Both the position numbers and the translations under genes were made by a program. The notes beneath the pieces are model-generated. The model was given only the letters and a program-made list of their open reading frames with translations. It was not told the DNA's origin and did not search any database. Source: Brevibacillus antibioticus (GTDB taxonomy: Bacteria; Bacillota; Bacilli; Brevibacillales; Brevibacillaceae). Taken from it: 52,500 nucleotides of DNA. The first letter of the stretch is position 1. Each line of letters opens with the position of its first letter. This document shows, in pieces, positions 6,582 through 13,668 of the stretch. The stretch is from contig NZ_SZNK01000001.1 in NCBI RefSeq assembly GCF_005217615.1, positions 1-52,500 of the forward strand, read 5' to 3'.

Positions 6582-7568
6582 ATGAATGCTTTAGTCGAAA
6601 TCCAAAATTTAAGCACCTACTTCAAGTCCGAACAAGGCGTGGTCAAAGCAGTCGATGCCCTCGATCTGCGCGTCCATGAAGGAGAGACCGTATGCATCGT
6701 AGGCGAGTCGGGCTGCGGCAAAAGTGCGGCAGCCATGTCATTGATGAGACTAATCCCAGAGGCGGTAGGCAGTATCGTTTCGGGTGAGATATGGTTTGCA
6801 GGCCGTGATCTGCGAAAAGTGAGCAAAGAAGAAATGCGAAAGCTCCGTGGCAATGAGCTGGCGATGATTTTCCAGGAGCCGATGTCGTCACTCAATCCCG
6901 TACTGACCATCGGTGAGCAGATCATGGAGCCGATCATGGAGCATCAGGGCCTAAGCAAAAAAGCAGCCCAAGCGCGAGCCATTGAGCTGATCGAGCTAGT
7001 CGGAATCCCACGGGCAAAAGAAATCGCCAAATCGTACCCCCATGAATTGAGCGGGGGCATGCTGCAACGCATTATGATTGCCATCGCCATATCCTGCAAT
7101 CCGCGTCTATTGATCGCTGATGAACCGACGACTGCTTTGGATGTGACCATTCAGGCGCAAATTCTTGATCTGCTGCGCAAAATCAAGGAAGAAGCCCAAA
7201 CTGCGATTCTTTTTATCACGCATGATCTGGGTGTCGTAGCGGAAATGGCCGATCATGTGGTCGTGATGTACGCAGGGAAAGTGGTAGAGGTGTCTCCTGT
7301 CGTTGAGCTGTTCGAGGAGCCGAAGCACCCGTATACACAAGGCTTGCTTCGCTCCAAGCCTGTGTTGAATCAACGCAGATCCAAGCTGTATTCCATCCCC
7401 GGTCAAGTGCCGAATCCGACGACACTCGGTGAATCGTGCTATTTTCATGACCGGTGCGATCAGTGCTTGGACATTTGCCGAGTGAAGCAGCCGCCTTTGC
7501 GTGATGGGGGAGACGGCAGAAAGGTCGCGTGCTGGTTATATGAGGAGGAGATAGCCCGTGGACAGTAA
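6582..7568 (+). CDS. oppD: Oligopeptide ABC transporter ATP-binding protein, OppD type
   Basis: A 328-residue ATPase energising the importer. Visible are Walker A GESGCGKS (about residues 40-47), Q-loop FQEPMSSLNP (about 97-106), ABC signature LSGGMLQR (about 157-164), Walker B LLIADEPT (about 177-184) and the H-loop ITHD (about 214). The C-terminal oligopeptide-transporter extension has the cysteine-rich CYFHDRCDQCLDIC segment, which in related OppD/OppF proteins can bind an iron-sulfur cluster. ATG 6582 with AAAGGCAGGTGAG upstream is preferred; the frame stays open to 6492 only because it reads through the palindromic repeat. Confidence 0.94.
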   Translation: MNALVEIQNLSTYFKSEQGVVKAVDALDLRVHEGETVCIVGESGCGKSAAAMSLMRLIPEAVGSIVSGEIWFAGRDLRKVSKEEMRKLRGNELAMIFQEPMSSLNPVLTIGEQIMEPIMEHQGLSKKAAQARAIELIELVGIPRAKEIAKSYPHELSGGMLQRIMIAIAISCNPRLLIADEPTTALDVTIQAQILDLLRKIKEEAQTAILFITHDLGVVAEMADHVVVMYAGKVVEVSPVVELFEEPKHPYTQGLLRSKPVLNQRRSKLYSIPGQVPNPTTLGESCYFHDRCDQCLDICRVKQPPLRDGGDGRKVACWLYEEEIARGQ

Positions 7569-8523
7569 TTTGCTGGAAGTGCGCCAGTTGAAAAAATATT
7601 ACCCGATTACTGGAGGGCTTTTAGGTAGGACGATCGGCCATGTAAAAGCGGTGGATGACATCAGCTTTTCCATCCGAAAAGGGGAGACGTTTGGGCTTGT
7701 CGGTGAGTCCGGCAGTGGGAAAAGCACGACAGGTCGCACCATCCTGCGCCTTTTGGAAAAGACAGAGGGAGAAGTTCGCTTCCAAGGGATCGATGTCCAC
7801 GCCTTGAATCGCCAAGAGCTCCGAGCTTTGCGCCCGCAGATGCAATACATTTTTCAAGATCCGTACAGCTCGCTGAATCCACGCGTTCGAATCGGAGAAG
7901 CACTGGGGGAAGCGCTGCTTGATCATGGGCTGCTCCCACAAGCGGAGGTCAGAGAAAGAGTCTTAGAGGTCATGGCTTTATGTGGATTGGCACCGTATCA
8001 TGTCGAACGGTATCCGCATGAGTTCTCGGGGGGGCAGCGTCAACGGATCGGTATCGCACGGGCCATTATGATGAACCCTGATTTTATCGTCGCGGATGAG
8101 CCAGTATCTGCTCTGGATGTGTCGATCCAAGCGCAAATCATCAATTTGTTTGCAGAGTTGCAGGAGAAAAGGAAGCTGACGTACTTATTCATTTCGCATG
8201 ATTTGAGCGTCGTGGAGCATCTGTGCACGAGGATCGGCGTCATGTATTTGGGGTCATTGCTGGAGCTGGCACCTCGCGATGAATTGTTTTTGGAGCCGCT
8301 CCATCCGTACACCAAAGCATTGCTCTCCTCTGTGCCACTTCCGATCCCAAAGAAAAAGCGCGAACGCATCGTCCTCCAGGGAGACATGCCAAGTCCGGCG
8401 AATCCTCCGGCGGGGTGCAAATTCCACACGCGCTGCCCGTATGTGAAAGACATTTGCCGAAAGGAAGTGCCTGCTTTTCGCGAAGTGAACACCGACAGAT
8501 TTGTCGCCTGTCACTTGGTGTAA
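7558..8523 (+). CDS. oppF: Oligopeptide ABC transporter ATP-binding protein, OppF type
   Basis: A 321-residue ATPase partner of OppD. It carries Walker A GESGSGKST (about residues 50-58), Q-loop FQDPYSSLNPR (about 100-110), signature FSGGQRQR (about 157-164), Walker B FIVADEPVSALD (about 177-188), an H-loop ISHD, and the C-terminal CKFHTRCPYVKDIC cysteine-rich stretch. The GTG start at 7558 has GAGGAGGAG upstream and overlaps the end of oppD by 11 bp, indicating translational coupling. It is the last gene of the cluster. Confidence 0.94.
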   Translation: MDSNLLEVRQLKKYYPITGGLLGRTIGHVKAVDDISFSIRKGETFGLVGESGSGKSTTGRTILRLLEKTEGEVRFQGIDVHALNRQELRALRPQMQYIFQDPYSSLNPRVRIGEALGEALLDHGLLPQAEVRERVLEVMALCGLAPYHVERYPHEFSGGQRQRIGIARAIMMNPDFIVADEPVSALDVSIQAQIINLFAELQEKRKLTYLFISHDLSVVEHLCTRIGVMYLGSLLELAPRDELFLEPLHPYTKALLSSVPLPIPKKKRERIVLQGDMPSPANPPAGCKFHTRCPYVKDICRKEVPAFREVNTDRFVACHLV

Positions 8524-8540
8524 CGGGAATCAACGGGGGA

Positions 8541-8604
8541 ACGAAAGCTCCTGCGAGGACAAAGACAACCAAGCTGTCTAGTTGCGCAGGGAGCTTTTCG
8601 TCAA
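8541..8604 (+). terminator. Probable terminator of the opp operon
   Basis: An imperfect long hairpin pairs the arm at 8541-8555 (ACGAAAGCTCCTGCG) with 8585-8601, containing GCGCAGGGAGCTTTTCG, around a 29-nt loop. The T-run is short (four T), so termination is probable rather than certain. Confidence 0.5.
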
Positions 8605-8655
8605 TCGAAGGAAAATGAGGTGAGAAAAGCCTCTTGCTTCCCAAACTGTTTGACA

Positions 8656-8685
8656 TTGACAGTAAAGGGGATCAAGAGGTATTAT
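8656..8685 (+). promoter_or_regulatory. Sigma-A promoter of yezD
   Basis: TTGACA (8656-8661), an 18-bp spacer, and TATTAT (8680-8685). A second TTGACA overlaps five bases upstream but is spaced too far from the -10. The leader is about 65 nt. Confidence 0.6.
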
Positions 8686-8757
8686 CAGACTATAAAACAC
8701 ACTAAATGGGTAGGAATAGTATATATTGATTTTCGATCAAACAGGAGGGTGATCCAC

Positions 8758-8952
8758 ATGGCAAAGAATGAGATTCCCCTAGACAATTTCTTATTAGAAA
8801 AAATAGCACGCGCACTGGATGGTCTGGAATACGGCTCCATACATATTGTGGTTCACGATTCACAGGTTGTTCAGATTGAGCGAACGGAAAAATACAGACT
8901 CCCGGCAGAAAAGCCCGAGGCAAAGCTTTCGCAAGCGCGTACCGGAAAATAG
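8758..8952 (+). CDS. YezD family protein (DUF2292)
   Basis: A 64-residue cytoplasmic protein. Residues 12-42 (KIARALDGLEYGSIHIVVHD then SQVVQIERTEKYR) match the YezD/DUF2292 pattern of small Firmicute proteins, which in several genomes lie beside sulfur-assimilation genes; no such genes are here. The ATG at 8758 follows CAGGAGGGTGATC, a strong ribosome binding site, and there is a clear promoter upstream. The tail from about residue 43 is charged and probably unstructured. Function is unknown. The next gene starts 35 bp downstream and is probably cotranscribed. Confidence 0.85.
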   Translation: MAKNEIPLDNFLLEKIARALDGLEYGSIHIVVHDSQVVQIERTEKYRLPAEKPEAKLSQARTGK

Positions 8953-8987
8953 ACAAGTAGGCGTGGAAAAAGAGAGGAGGAAGGACT

Positions 8988-9269
8988 ATGGCAGGCGTTC
9001 TTGTGGTAGGAGGAGATCGGGTAGCAGAAATCGAGAGCTTGTTGCAGAACAAAGGGTTCCAGAATGTCTATCACGTATCAGGTCGAAAAAAATCCGATGT
9101 GAAGGCAACGATTCCTTCGGATACGGAGCTTGTTCTTGTCTTTATTAACTTCGTGAGTCACAGCTTGAGTAAAAATATAAAGAAGCTGGCGAAGCAAAAG
9201 CACGTCCCGATCGTTTTTTGCCGAAGGTCATGTGATGCGGTAGCTATGTATGAACCAGCGATAAGCTAG
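8988..9269 (+). CDS. DUF2325 domain-containing protein
   Basis: A 93-residue protein matching the DUF2325 family: it starts with AGVLVVGGDRV (a Rossmann-like beta-loop-alpha), has SGRKKSDVKATIPSDTELV in the middle, and ends with PIVFCRRS. Family members are short single-domain proteins of unknown function, sometimes called diguanylate-cyclase-like by automatic annotation without evidence. The ATG at 8988 has GAGGAAGG upstream. Its original terminator seems to have been split by the insertion sequence that follows. Confidence 0.8.
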   Translation: MAGVLVVGGDRVAEIESLLQNKGFQNVYHVSGRKKSDVKATIPSDTELVLVFINFVSHSLSKNIKKLAKQKHVPIVFCRRSCDAVAMYEPAIS

Positions 9270-9301
9270 AGAGGACAGTAGAATATGCGCGAATGAATAG
9301 A

Positions 9302-9321
9302 AGTATTCAAGGATGAATACT
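9302..9321. repeat. 20-bp target-site duplication, left copy
   Basis: AGTATTCAAGGATGAATACT lies immediately outside the left terminal inverted repeat of the insertion sequence, and the identical 20-mer lies immediately outside the right one (10873-10892). The 20-mer is itself a palindrome (8-bp arms, 4-nt loop), the core of a hairpin that probably was the terminator of the upstream gene. Confidence 0.85.
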
Positions 9322-9332
9322 CAGACTGAAGA

Positions 9333-9359
9333 GAAACCCCCTTTTGGGGATTTCTTTTT
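9333..9359 (+). terminator. Terminator at the left end of the IS
   Basis: GAAACCCC (9333-9340) pairs with GGGGATTTC (9346-9354) and is followed by TTTTTG. It lies inside the element, and would stop transcription coming from the DUF2325 gene. Confidence 0.6.
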
Positions 9360-9403
9360 GGTATTGTTCCAGCACGAAGTGCTGAAAAAAGGATAGCCTT
9401 CAC

Positions 9404-10192
9404 CTAACTTGCTTTCGCTAGGTGTAGTGCTATCCTTTTAATGTTTTGTACTGTTGCTGTCATCAATACCTGCTCTTGGACATTTTCACGTCCGCGTAAC
9501 CTACAATAGCGAAGCCCATGCAGTTCTTTAGCATCTGCAAAGCTTCGCTCTATGGTTTGGTATCTTAATCTATATAAATATTTCCCCGATTTACTTAAAC
9601 GGTTCTGTCGAACCCATTCCTTACTCTCTTCCCAAACGTGCCTACTTATCACCTTTTGGTGATTTTTAGATCGGGTACACTCAGAAAGCCTTGGACAAGT
9701 TTTACATATTTCTTTATTGGACTTATACATCCTGTATCCGTTTCGATCGGTAGTCGAATAAGTAAGCGTATGTTTTTGAGGACATGTGTACACATCGCAC
9801 TCCAGATCATATTTAAAGCGCCATTTAGCAAAAAGACCTTTAACAGGTGTAAAGGCACGATGACCGATGACAGCAAATACATTTATATCGTGAAGTGCCT
9901 TGCAGATTGGAGTAGTTAAATAACCAGCATCTAATGCAATAGCTTCAATTGTATCCTTAAACCCAAACTTCTCGATTTGGAGATTCAGCCTATCTATGTA
10001 AGGAACGGAATCATGGACATTGCCAGCAGTGACATGGACATCGGTAATAATATTGTACTTATGATCGACAGTCCGGTGATCGAGATAGAAAAAGCCTTCG
10101 GGCTTGCTGTCTCGAACCATGTAGCCACTTTCCGGATCAGTGGTACTCACCTTGATTTCCTTTTCTTCCTTCACACCCTCTCTAGGCTTCAA
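9404..10192 (-). CDS. IS1182-family transposase, C-terminal part (reading frame B)
   Basis: This 262-codon frame holds the rest of the DDE catalytic domain: the second aspartate in ALDAGYLT (about residue 90) and the glutamate in the family signature TIERSFADAKELHGLRYC (about residues 213-230). It also has a CxxC pair of the zinc-like insert (TCPQKH, CKTCPRLSEC). It has no good independent start; its open frame begins at 10210, inside the upstream frame. A -1 shift on A_AAA_AAG at 10195-10201 joins the two frames in phase to give a normal-length transposase. Confidence 0.85.
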   Translation of the reverse strand: MKPREGVKEEKEIKVSTTDPESGYMVRDSKPEGFFYLDHRTVDHKYNIITDVHVTAGNVHDSVPYIDRLNLQIEKFGFKDTIEAIALDAGYLTTPICKALHDINVFAVIGHRAFTPVKGLFAKWRFKYDLECDVYTCPQKHTLTYSTTDRNGYRMYKSNKEICKTCPRLSECTRSKNHQKVISRHVWEESKEWVRQNRLSKSGKYLYRLRYQTIERSFADAKELHGLRYCRLRGRENVQEQVLMTATVQNIKRIALHLAKAS

Positions 10193-10773
10193 TCCTTTTT
10201 TCCATGTACCTCACGGTCTTCATTAATTGCTACCTCTAAATCTTTGAGATAGGCACGACTCGATTTCTCGATGACATGCTTCTTAAATTTTCGTTTATTC
10301 GCATTTGCTTTAAGATGCGTGGAATCACTTATCAATACACGTCCAGCGACCATTCGATGCTGAATCGCCAAGCGCACAATTTCATCAAAAATCTCCTGAA
10401 AAACATTTGTATTTTTAAAACGGGTTCGACGATTCCAACTGATTGTTGTGTGATCTGGAACTCGATCTGTTAAAGAAAGGCCAAGAAACCAACGATAGGC
10501 GATGTTAGTCTGGATTTCTTTTTCGAGCTGCCTCTCTGAGCGGATACCGTAAAGGTATCCAATGAAAATCATTTTAAATAAAACAATAGGATCAATCGAA
10601 GGTCTACCGTTATCCTCGCAATAATATTGACGTACTTTTTCTCGGATGAAGGAGAAATCTATATGTTTCTGGATGACCCTTAATAAATGGTCCTCTGGGA
10701 CCAATTCATCAAGGCACACAAATTCGTAATGCATTTGCGGATTTTTATCATTCGAGGTAAGCACAATTATCAC
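10189..10773 (-). CDS. IS1182-family transposase, N-terminal part (reading frame A)
   Basis: A 194-codon frame with the N-terminal domain of IS1182 transposases (DELVPEDHLLRVIQKHIDF, then GRPSIDPIVLFKMIFIGYLYG and RWFLGLSL) and the first catalytic aspartate in VLISDSTHLKANANK (about residue 147). It ends at a TGA one codon after the slippery heptamer A_AAA_AAG. Without frameshifting it would yield a truncated protein that could bind ends but not catalyse, a known way of limiting transposition in other IS families. Confidence 0.85.
   Translation of the reverse strand: MIIVLTSNDKNPQMHYEFVCLDELVPEDHLLRVIQKHIDFSFIREKVRQYYCEDNGRPSIDPIVLFKMIFIGYLYGIRSERQLEKEIQTNIAYRWFLGLSLTDRVPDHTTISWNRRTRFKNTNVFQEIFDEIVRLAIQHRMVAGRVLISDSTHLKANANKRKFKKHVIEKSSRAYLKDLEVAINEDREVHGKKD
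10195..10201 (-). promoter_or_regulatory. A_AAA_AAG slippery site for -1 frameshift
   Basis: In the zero frame the codons read GGA AAA AAG GAT TGA. The heptamer A_AAA_AAG fits the X_XXY_YYZ rule and is a classical efficient bacterial -1 site. Slippage gives GGA TTG AAG CCT and enters the second transposase frame in phase. The alternative is a one-base deletion from a seven-A run. Confidence 0.7.
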
Positions 10774-11061
10774 CTACTATAAAATGTAATTATAAGAATT
10801 ATAACAAATTAACGCGGTGTCGCCTTAAAATTAAGTAAAATAAAAATGGCTGTCGACTTTCTCGACAGCCTGAGTATTCAAGGATGAATACTTCTTTTTT
10901 GCGTGACAGAGACTATTGGTAGAAACCTGCTGGACCGATTCGGGTAAAAGTATTCAGCACTGAATAAAACCAACAAAAGAACAACGGAAAACATGGATGG
11001 CATAAAATTTGCAGAATATTTATTCAATAATCCGTTATCCGACTCAAACAGGGGGTACAGC
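10774..11061. other. Intergenic region: IS right end and upstream region of second SBP
   Basis: The first 99 bp belong to the IS. Beyond the right 20-bp duplication (10873-10892), CTTCTTTTTT completes what looks like the T-tract of the disrupted terminator. TATTCAGCACTGAATA (10951-10966) is a further palindrome related to the duplicated one. AGAATATTTATTCA (11013-11026) reads on the other strand as TGAAT-AAAT-ATTCT, close to an ArgR box. No clear -35/-10 pair stands out. Confidence 0.45.
10873..10892. repeat. 20-bp target-site duplication, right copy
   Basis: This is identical to 9302-9321. Here the palindrome is followed by TCTTTTTT, so joining the left flank to this copy restores a hairpin with a T-run: a plausible pre-insertion terminator of the DUF2325 gene. 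Confidence 0.85.
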
Positions 11062-12705
11062 ATGAAAAGACCAGTTGTCATAACAAGTCTCTTCGTTTTG
11101 CTTACGGGGCTATTTGCAGGCTGTAGCAACGGCAATACGCCGACTCAAACCGCACCAGACAACCAGCAGCAACCAGCACCAGTACAGCAGGCAACTGCGC
11201 AGCCTGCGGCAGAGCAGACCTTGCGCATGAATGCCGCAGAACCTGAAACACTTGATTCAGGCATGTCTAACGATGTGATTTCCGGTGCCTTCATCCGTTC
11301 TTTGTACGACGGGCTTGTTCGATTGAACAAGGATGGCAAGCCAGTCAATTCCGTTGCATCCGACATTCAAGTATCAGCGGACAAAAAGGTGTATACCTTT
11401 ACTTTGCGCGACAGCAAATGGAGCAATGGCGACCCGGTTACGGCTCAAGACTTCGCCTTTGGCTGGATGCGCGTGCTCAATCCGAAGACTGCCAGTGGCT
11501 CCGCCTACAAGTATTATCCGATCAAAAATGCCCGCGCCTTTTACGAAGGAAAGGCGAAAGCGGAGGATGTCGGCATCAAGGTCGTCGATGACAAGAAACT
11601 GCAAGTCACCTTGGAAAACCCTACTCCTTACTTCCTGACACTTGCGACCTTCTACTATCCGGTCAATCAAAAGGTGGTAGGAGCTAATCCCGATTGGGCG
11701 AAAAAGCCCGAGTCCATCGTGACCAATGGGCCGTTCAAGCTGGTGAATTGGCAGCATAAAAACAAGATTGAGCTAGCCAAAAACGAGCACTATTGGGACA
11801 AAGACGTTGTGAAGTTTAACGAAATCGAGTTTTCTATGATTGAAGATACGAATACCGAGCTGGAGCTGTTCAATAGCGGTGAGCTGGATTGGGCTGGCGG
11901 CCCGATTAGCGGTCTGCCTGCGGATGCCATTGGGCCGTTGCGCGACGAAGGCAAGCTGCAAACCATGAAACGTGCCACCAGCTACTATCTGTTGTTCCAG
12001 ACAGAGAAGCCACCCTTTACGAATAGCAAAATCCGCAAAGCGTTTGCCTACGCGATCAACCGCAGTGACATCGCAGAAAACATCGGTCAGGCCGGACAGA
12101 CTCCTTTGATGGGCTTCGTCCCATTTTCCGCCTCCCTGAAGCCAGAAGGATATTTCAAGGATAACGATGTGGAGACAGCGAAACAGTTATTGGCAGAAGG
12201 AATGAAGGAGGCGGGTATCACTAAGCTGCCCGAAATCACCTATCTCTACAACACCTCCGATCTCAATAAGAAGATTGCTGAAGCGTTGCAGGCTCAATGG
12301 AAGCAAGCTCTCGGTGTGGACGTCAAGCTGATCAACAAAGAATTGAAGGTCATGTTTAACGATCAGGAGCAAGGGAAGTACATGATTTCCCGAACAGGCT
12401 GGACGGGTGATTACAATGACTCCGTCAACTTCCTGGAGCTGATGATGGAGAAGAACAGCTCCAATAACTCTACCTTCTGGTTTAGCGAAAAATACGTAGA
12501 GCTGGTGAAGAAGGCATACGCTGAGCCGGATGAGACCAAACGCAATCAGTATCTGGTCGAAGCAGAGAGCATCTTGATGGAAGAAATGCCGGTCACAGGT
12601 GTGTACTCTAGCGTCAATTCATGGGTACAAAATGAAAAAGTAAAAGGCATCACAGTAGATCCGTTGGGCTACATTGACTTTAAATGGGGATACAAAGAAC
12701 AATAG
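11062..12705 (+). CDS. Peptide ABC transporter substrate-binding lipoprotein, orphan
   Basis: A 547-residue SBP_bac_5 protein of the OppA/MppA type. The signal peptide ends in the lipobox LFAGC (lipid cysteine 21), followed by a Gln/Pro/Ala-rich linker to about residue 52. The conserved OppA region reads FTLRDSKWSNGDPVTAQDF (about residues 112-130), and DYNDSVNFLE near the C-terminus is typical of OppA. The ATG at 11062 lies behind GGGGG; a longer open frame to 10993 has no ribosome binding site. There are no permease or ATPase genes beside it, so it probably feeds an Opp system elsewhere, perhaps the one at 2544-8523. It precedes two beta-lactamase-fold hydrolase genes that may be cotranscribed (72 bp gap). 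Confidence 0.9.
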   Translation: MKRPVVITSLFVLLTGLFAGCSNGNTPTQTAPDNQQQPAPVQQATAQPAAEQTLRMNAAEPETLDSGMSNDVISGAFIRSLYDGLVRLNKDGKPVNSVASDIQVSADKKVYTFTLRDSKWSNGDPVTAQDFAFGWMRVLNPKTASGSAYKYYPIKNARAFYEGKAKAEDVGIKVVDDKKLQVTLENPTPYFLTLATFYYPVNQKVVGANPDWAKKPESIVTNGPFKLVNWQHKNKIELAKNEHYWDKDVVKFNEIEFSMIEDTNTELELFNSGELDWAGGPISGLPADAIGPLRDEGKLQTMKRATSYYLLFQTEKPPFTNSKIRKAFAYAINRSDIAENIGQAGQTPLMGFVPFSASLKPEGYFKDNDVETAKQLLAEGMKEAGITKLPEITYLYNTSDLNKKIAEALQAQWKQALGVDVKLINKELKVMFNDQEQGKYMISRTGWTGDYNDSVNFLELMMEKNSSNNSTFWFSEKYVELVKKAYAEPDETKRNQYLVEAESILMEEMPVTGVYSSVNSWVQNEKVKGITVDPLGYIDFKWGYKEQ

Positions 12706-12777
12706 CGCTGAAAAGAAATGGCCGACACAATAATCCGCGTGTGGGCCGTTTCGAAAAGCGATGGGGGAGGAATTTTC

Positions 12778-13668
12778 ATGACATGGCAGCAAGCAGTAGA
12801 AAATGAATTGAAGGAAGCGCCCGGTATTTTTGGAATCGCAGCTGTGCATGTGGAAACGGGAGAGACAGCGGGGCATCTGGATGAAGAGTTGTTTCAACTG
12901 GCGAGTGCATTCAAAATTCCGATCATGGTCACCTTGATGAGCGAGGTGGAAGCAGGACGAATCCGCCTCGATCAGCGTGTGACACTAAAATGGGAGGATC
13001 GCGTGCCGGGGTCAGGCATTCTGCAAGAGCTGGATGCGGGAGCGGCCTTAACAGTCAAAGACTTGGCGACACTGATGACGATTGTTAGCGATAACTATGC
13101 GACAGACCAAATCCTCGAACTAATCGGCGGCATCGACAAGGTGAATAAGCACATGCATGAACTGGGACTTTCGCAGATTCATTTGCGGCATAATTGCTGG
13201 GAGCTCCTCAACCACTGTGTGGGTATGAACGAGCCTACTCCTTCGCAGGCAGGGTTTGATGAATTCATGCGACGAGAAGAGTCAGGCAATTACGAATTGA
13301 TTCACGATGTTTCGATGCCTACCTGTGATAATAACGTAGCGACACCAGCCGAGCTGAACCGCCTGCTTATCATGATTGCGCGAAAAGAAATTCTCACGGA
13401 GACCTCCTGCGAGCTGATGCAAGACATCATGCGGCGTCAGCATTACAACAGCCGTCTGCCGTACTTGTTGCCAGAAGGAACAAAGGTCGCCCATAAGACA
13501 GGGACCGTCAATGCAGTCGTCAATGATGCTGGCATCATTTATTTGCCCGAAGGAAAAGGAATGATTGCGATCACGGCACTTTCACGTGGTGTGACTGACA
13601 CAGAAGCCGCAGAACTTACCATCGCCCGTGTTGCAAAAGCGATTTATGAGCAAGCGATAGGGAGTTGA
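12778..13668 (+). CDS. Class A beta-lactamase-fold serine hydrolase, no signal peptide
   Basis: A 296-residue protein with the three penicillin-recognising motifs in order: SxxK as SAFK (about residue 43), SDN (about 104) and KTG (about 240). The omega-loop ExxLN that supplies the deacylating glutamate in true class A beta-lactamases is not apparent; instead there is a longer WELLNHCVGMNEPTPSQ segment. The N-terminus (MTWQQAVENELKEAPG) is not a signal peptide, so the protein is predicted cytoplasmic. That argues against a role in antibiotic resistance and suggests an esterase, amidase or peptide hydrolase. ATG 12778 has GGGGGAGG upstream. The next gene starts at the overlapping TGATG. Confidence 0.85.
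   Translation: MTWQQAVENELKEAPGIFGIAAVHVETGETAGHLDEELFQLASAFKIPIMVTLMSEVEAGRIRLDQRVTLKWEDRVPGSGILQELDAGAALTVKDLATLMTIVSDNYATDQILELIGGIDKVNKHMHELGLSQIHLRHNCWELLNHCVGMNEPTPSQAGFDEFMRREESGNYELIHDVSMPTCDNNVATPAELNRLLIMIARKEILTETSCELMQDIMRRQHYNSRLPYLLPEGTKVAHKTGTVNAVVNDAGIIYLPEGKGMIAITALSRGVTDTEAAELTIARVAKAIYEQAIGS

Larger units (their letters stand above)
9322..10872 (-). mobile_element. IS1182-family insertion sequence (1551 bp)
   Basis: The element is bounded by terminal inverted repeats that match at 12 of 15 positions: CAGACTGAAGAGAAA at 9322-9336 and CAGGCTGTCGAGAAA read inward from 10872. It is flanked by identical 20-bp direct repeats. Inside are two overlapping minus-strand frames that together make a 456-residue IS1182-type transposase. 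A hairpin with T-run at 9333-9359 near the left end, and another hairpin overlapping the transposase stop (9391-9437), could end transcripts entering or leaving the element. The ends and target duplication look intact, so the insertion may be recent and the element active. Confidence 0.88.

Noticed and set aside
9302..10966. AGTATTCA-N4-TGAATACT sites as a regulon of one regulator
   Set aside because: Two of the copies are exact target duplications of the IS and are better explained as a split terminator hairpin. The third (10951-10966) is only similar.
12778..13668. Antibiotic-resistance beta-lactamase
   Set aside because: No signal peptide and no ExxLN motif; a cytoplasmic serine hydrolase is more likely.
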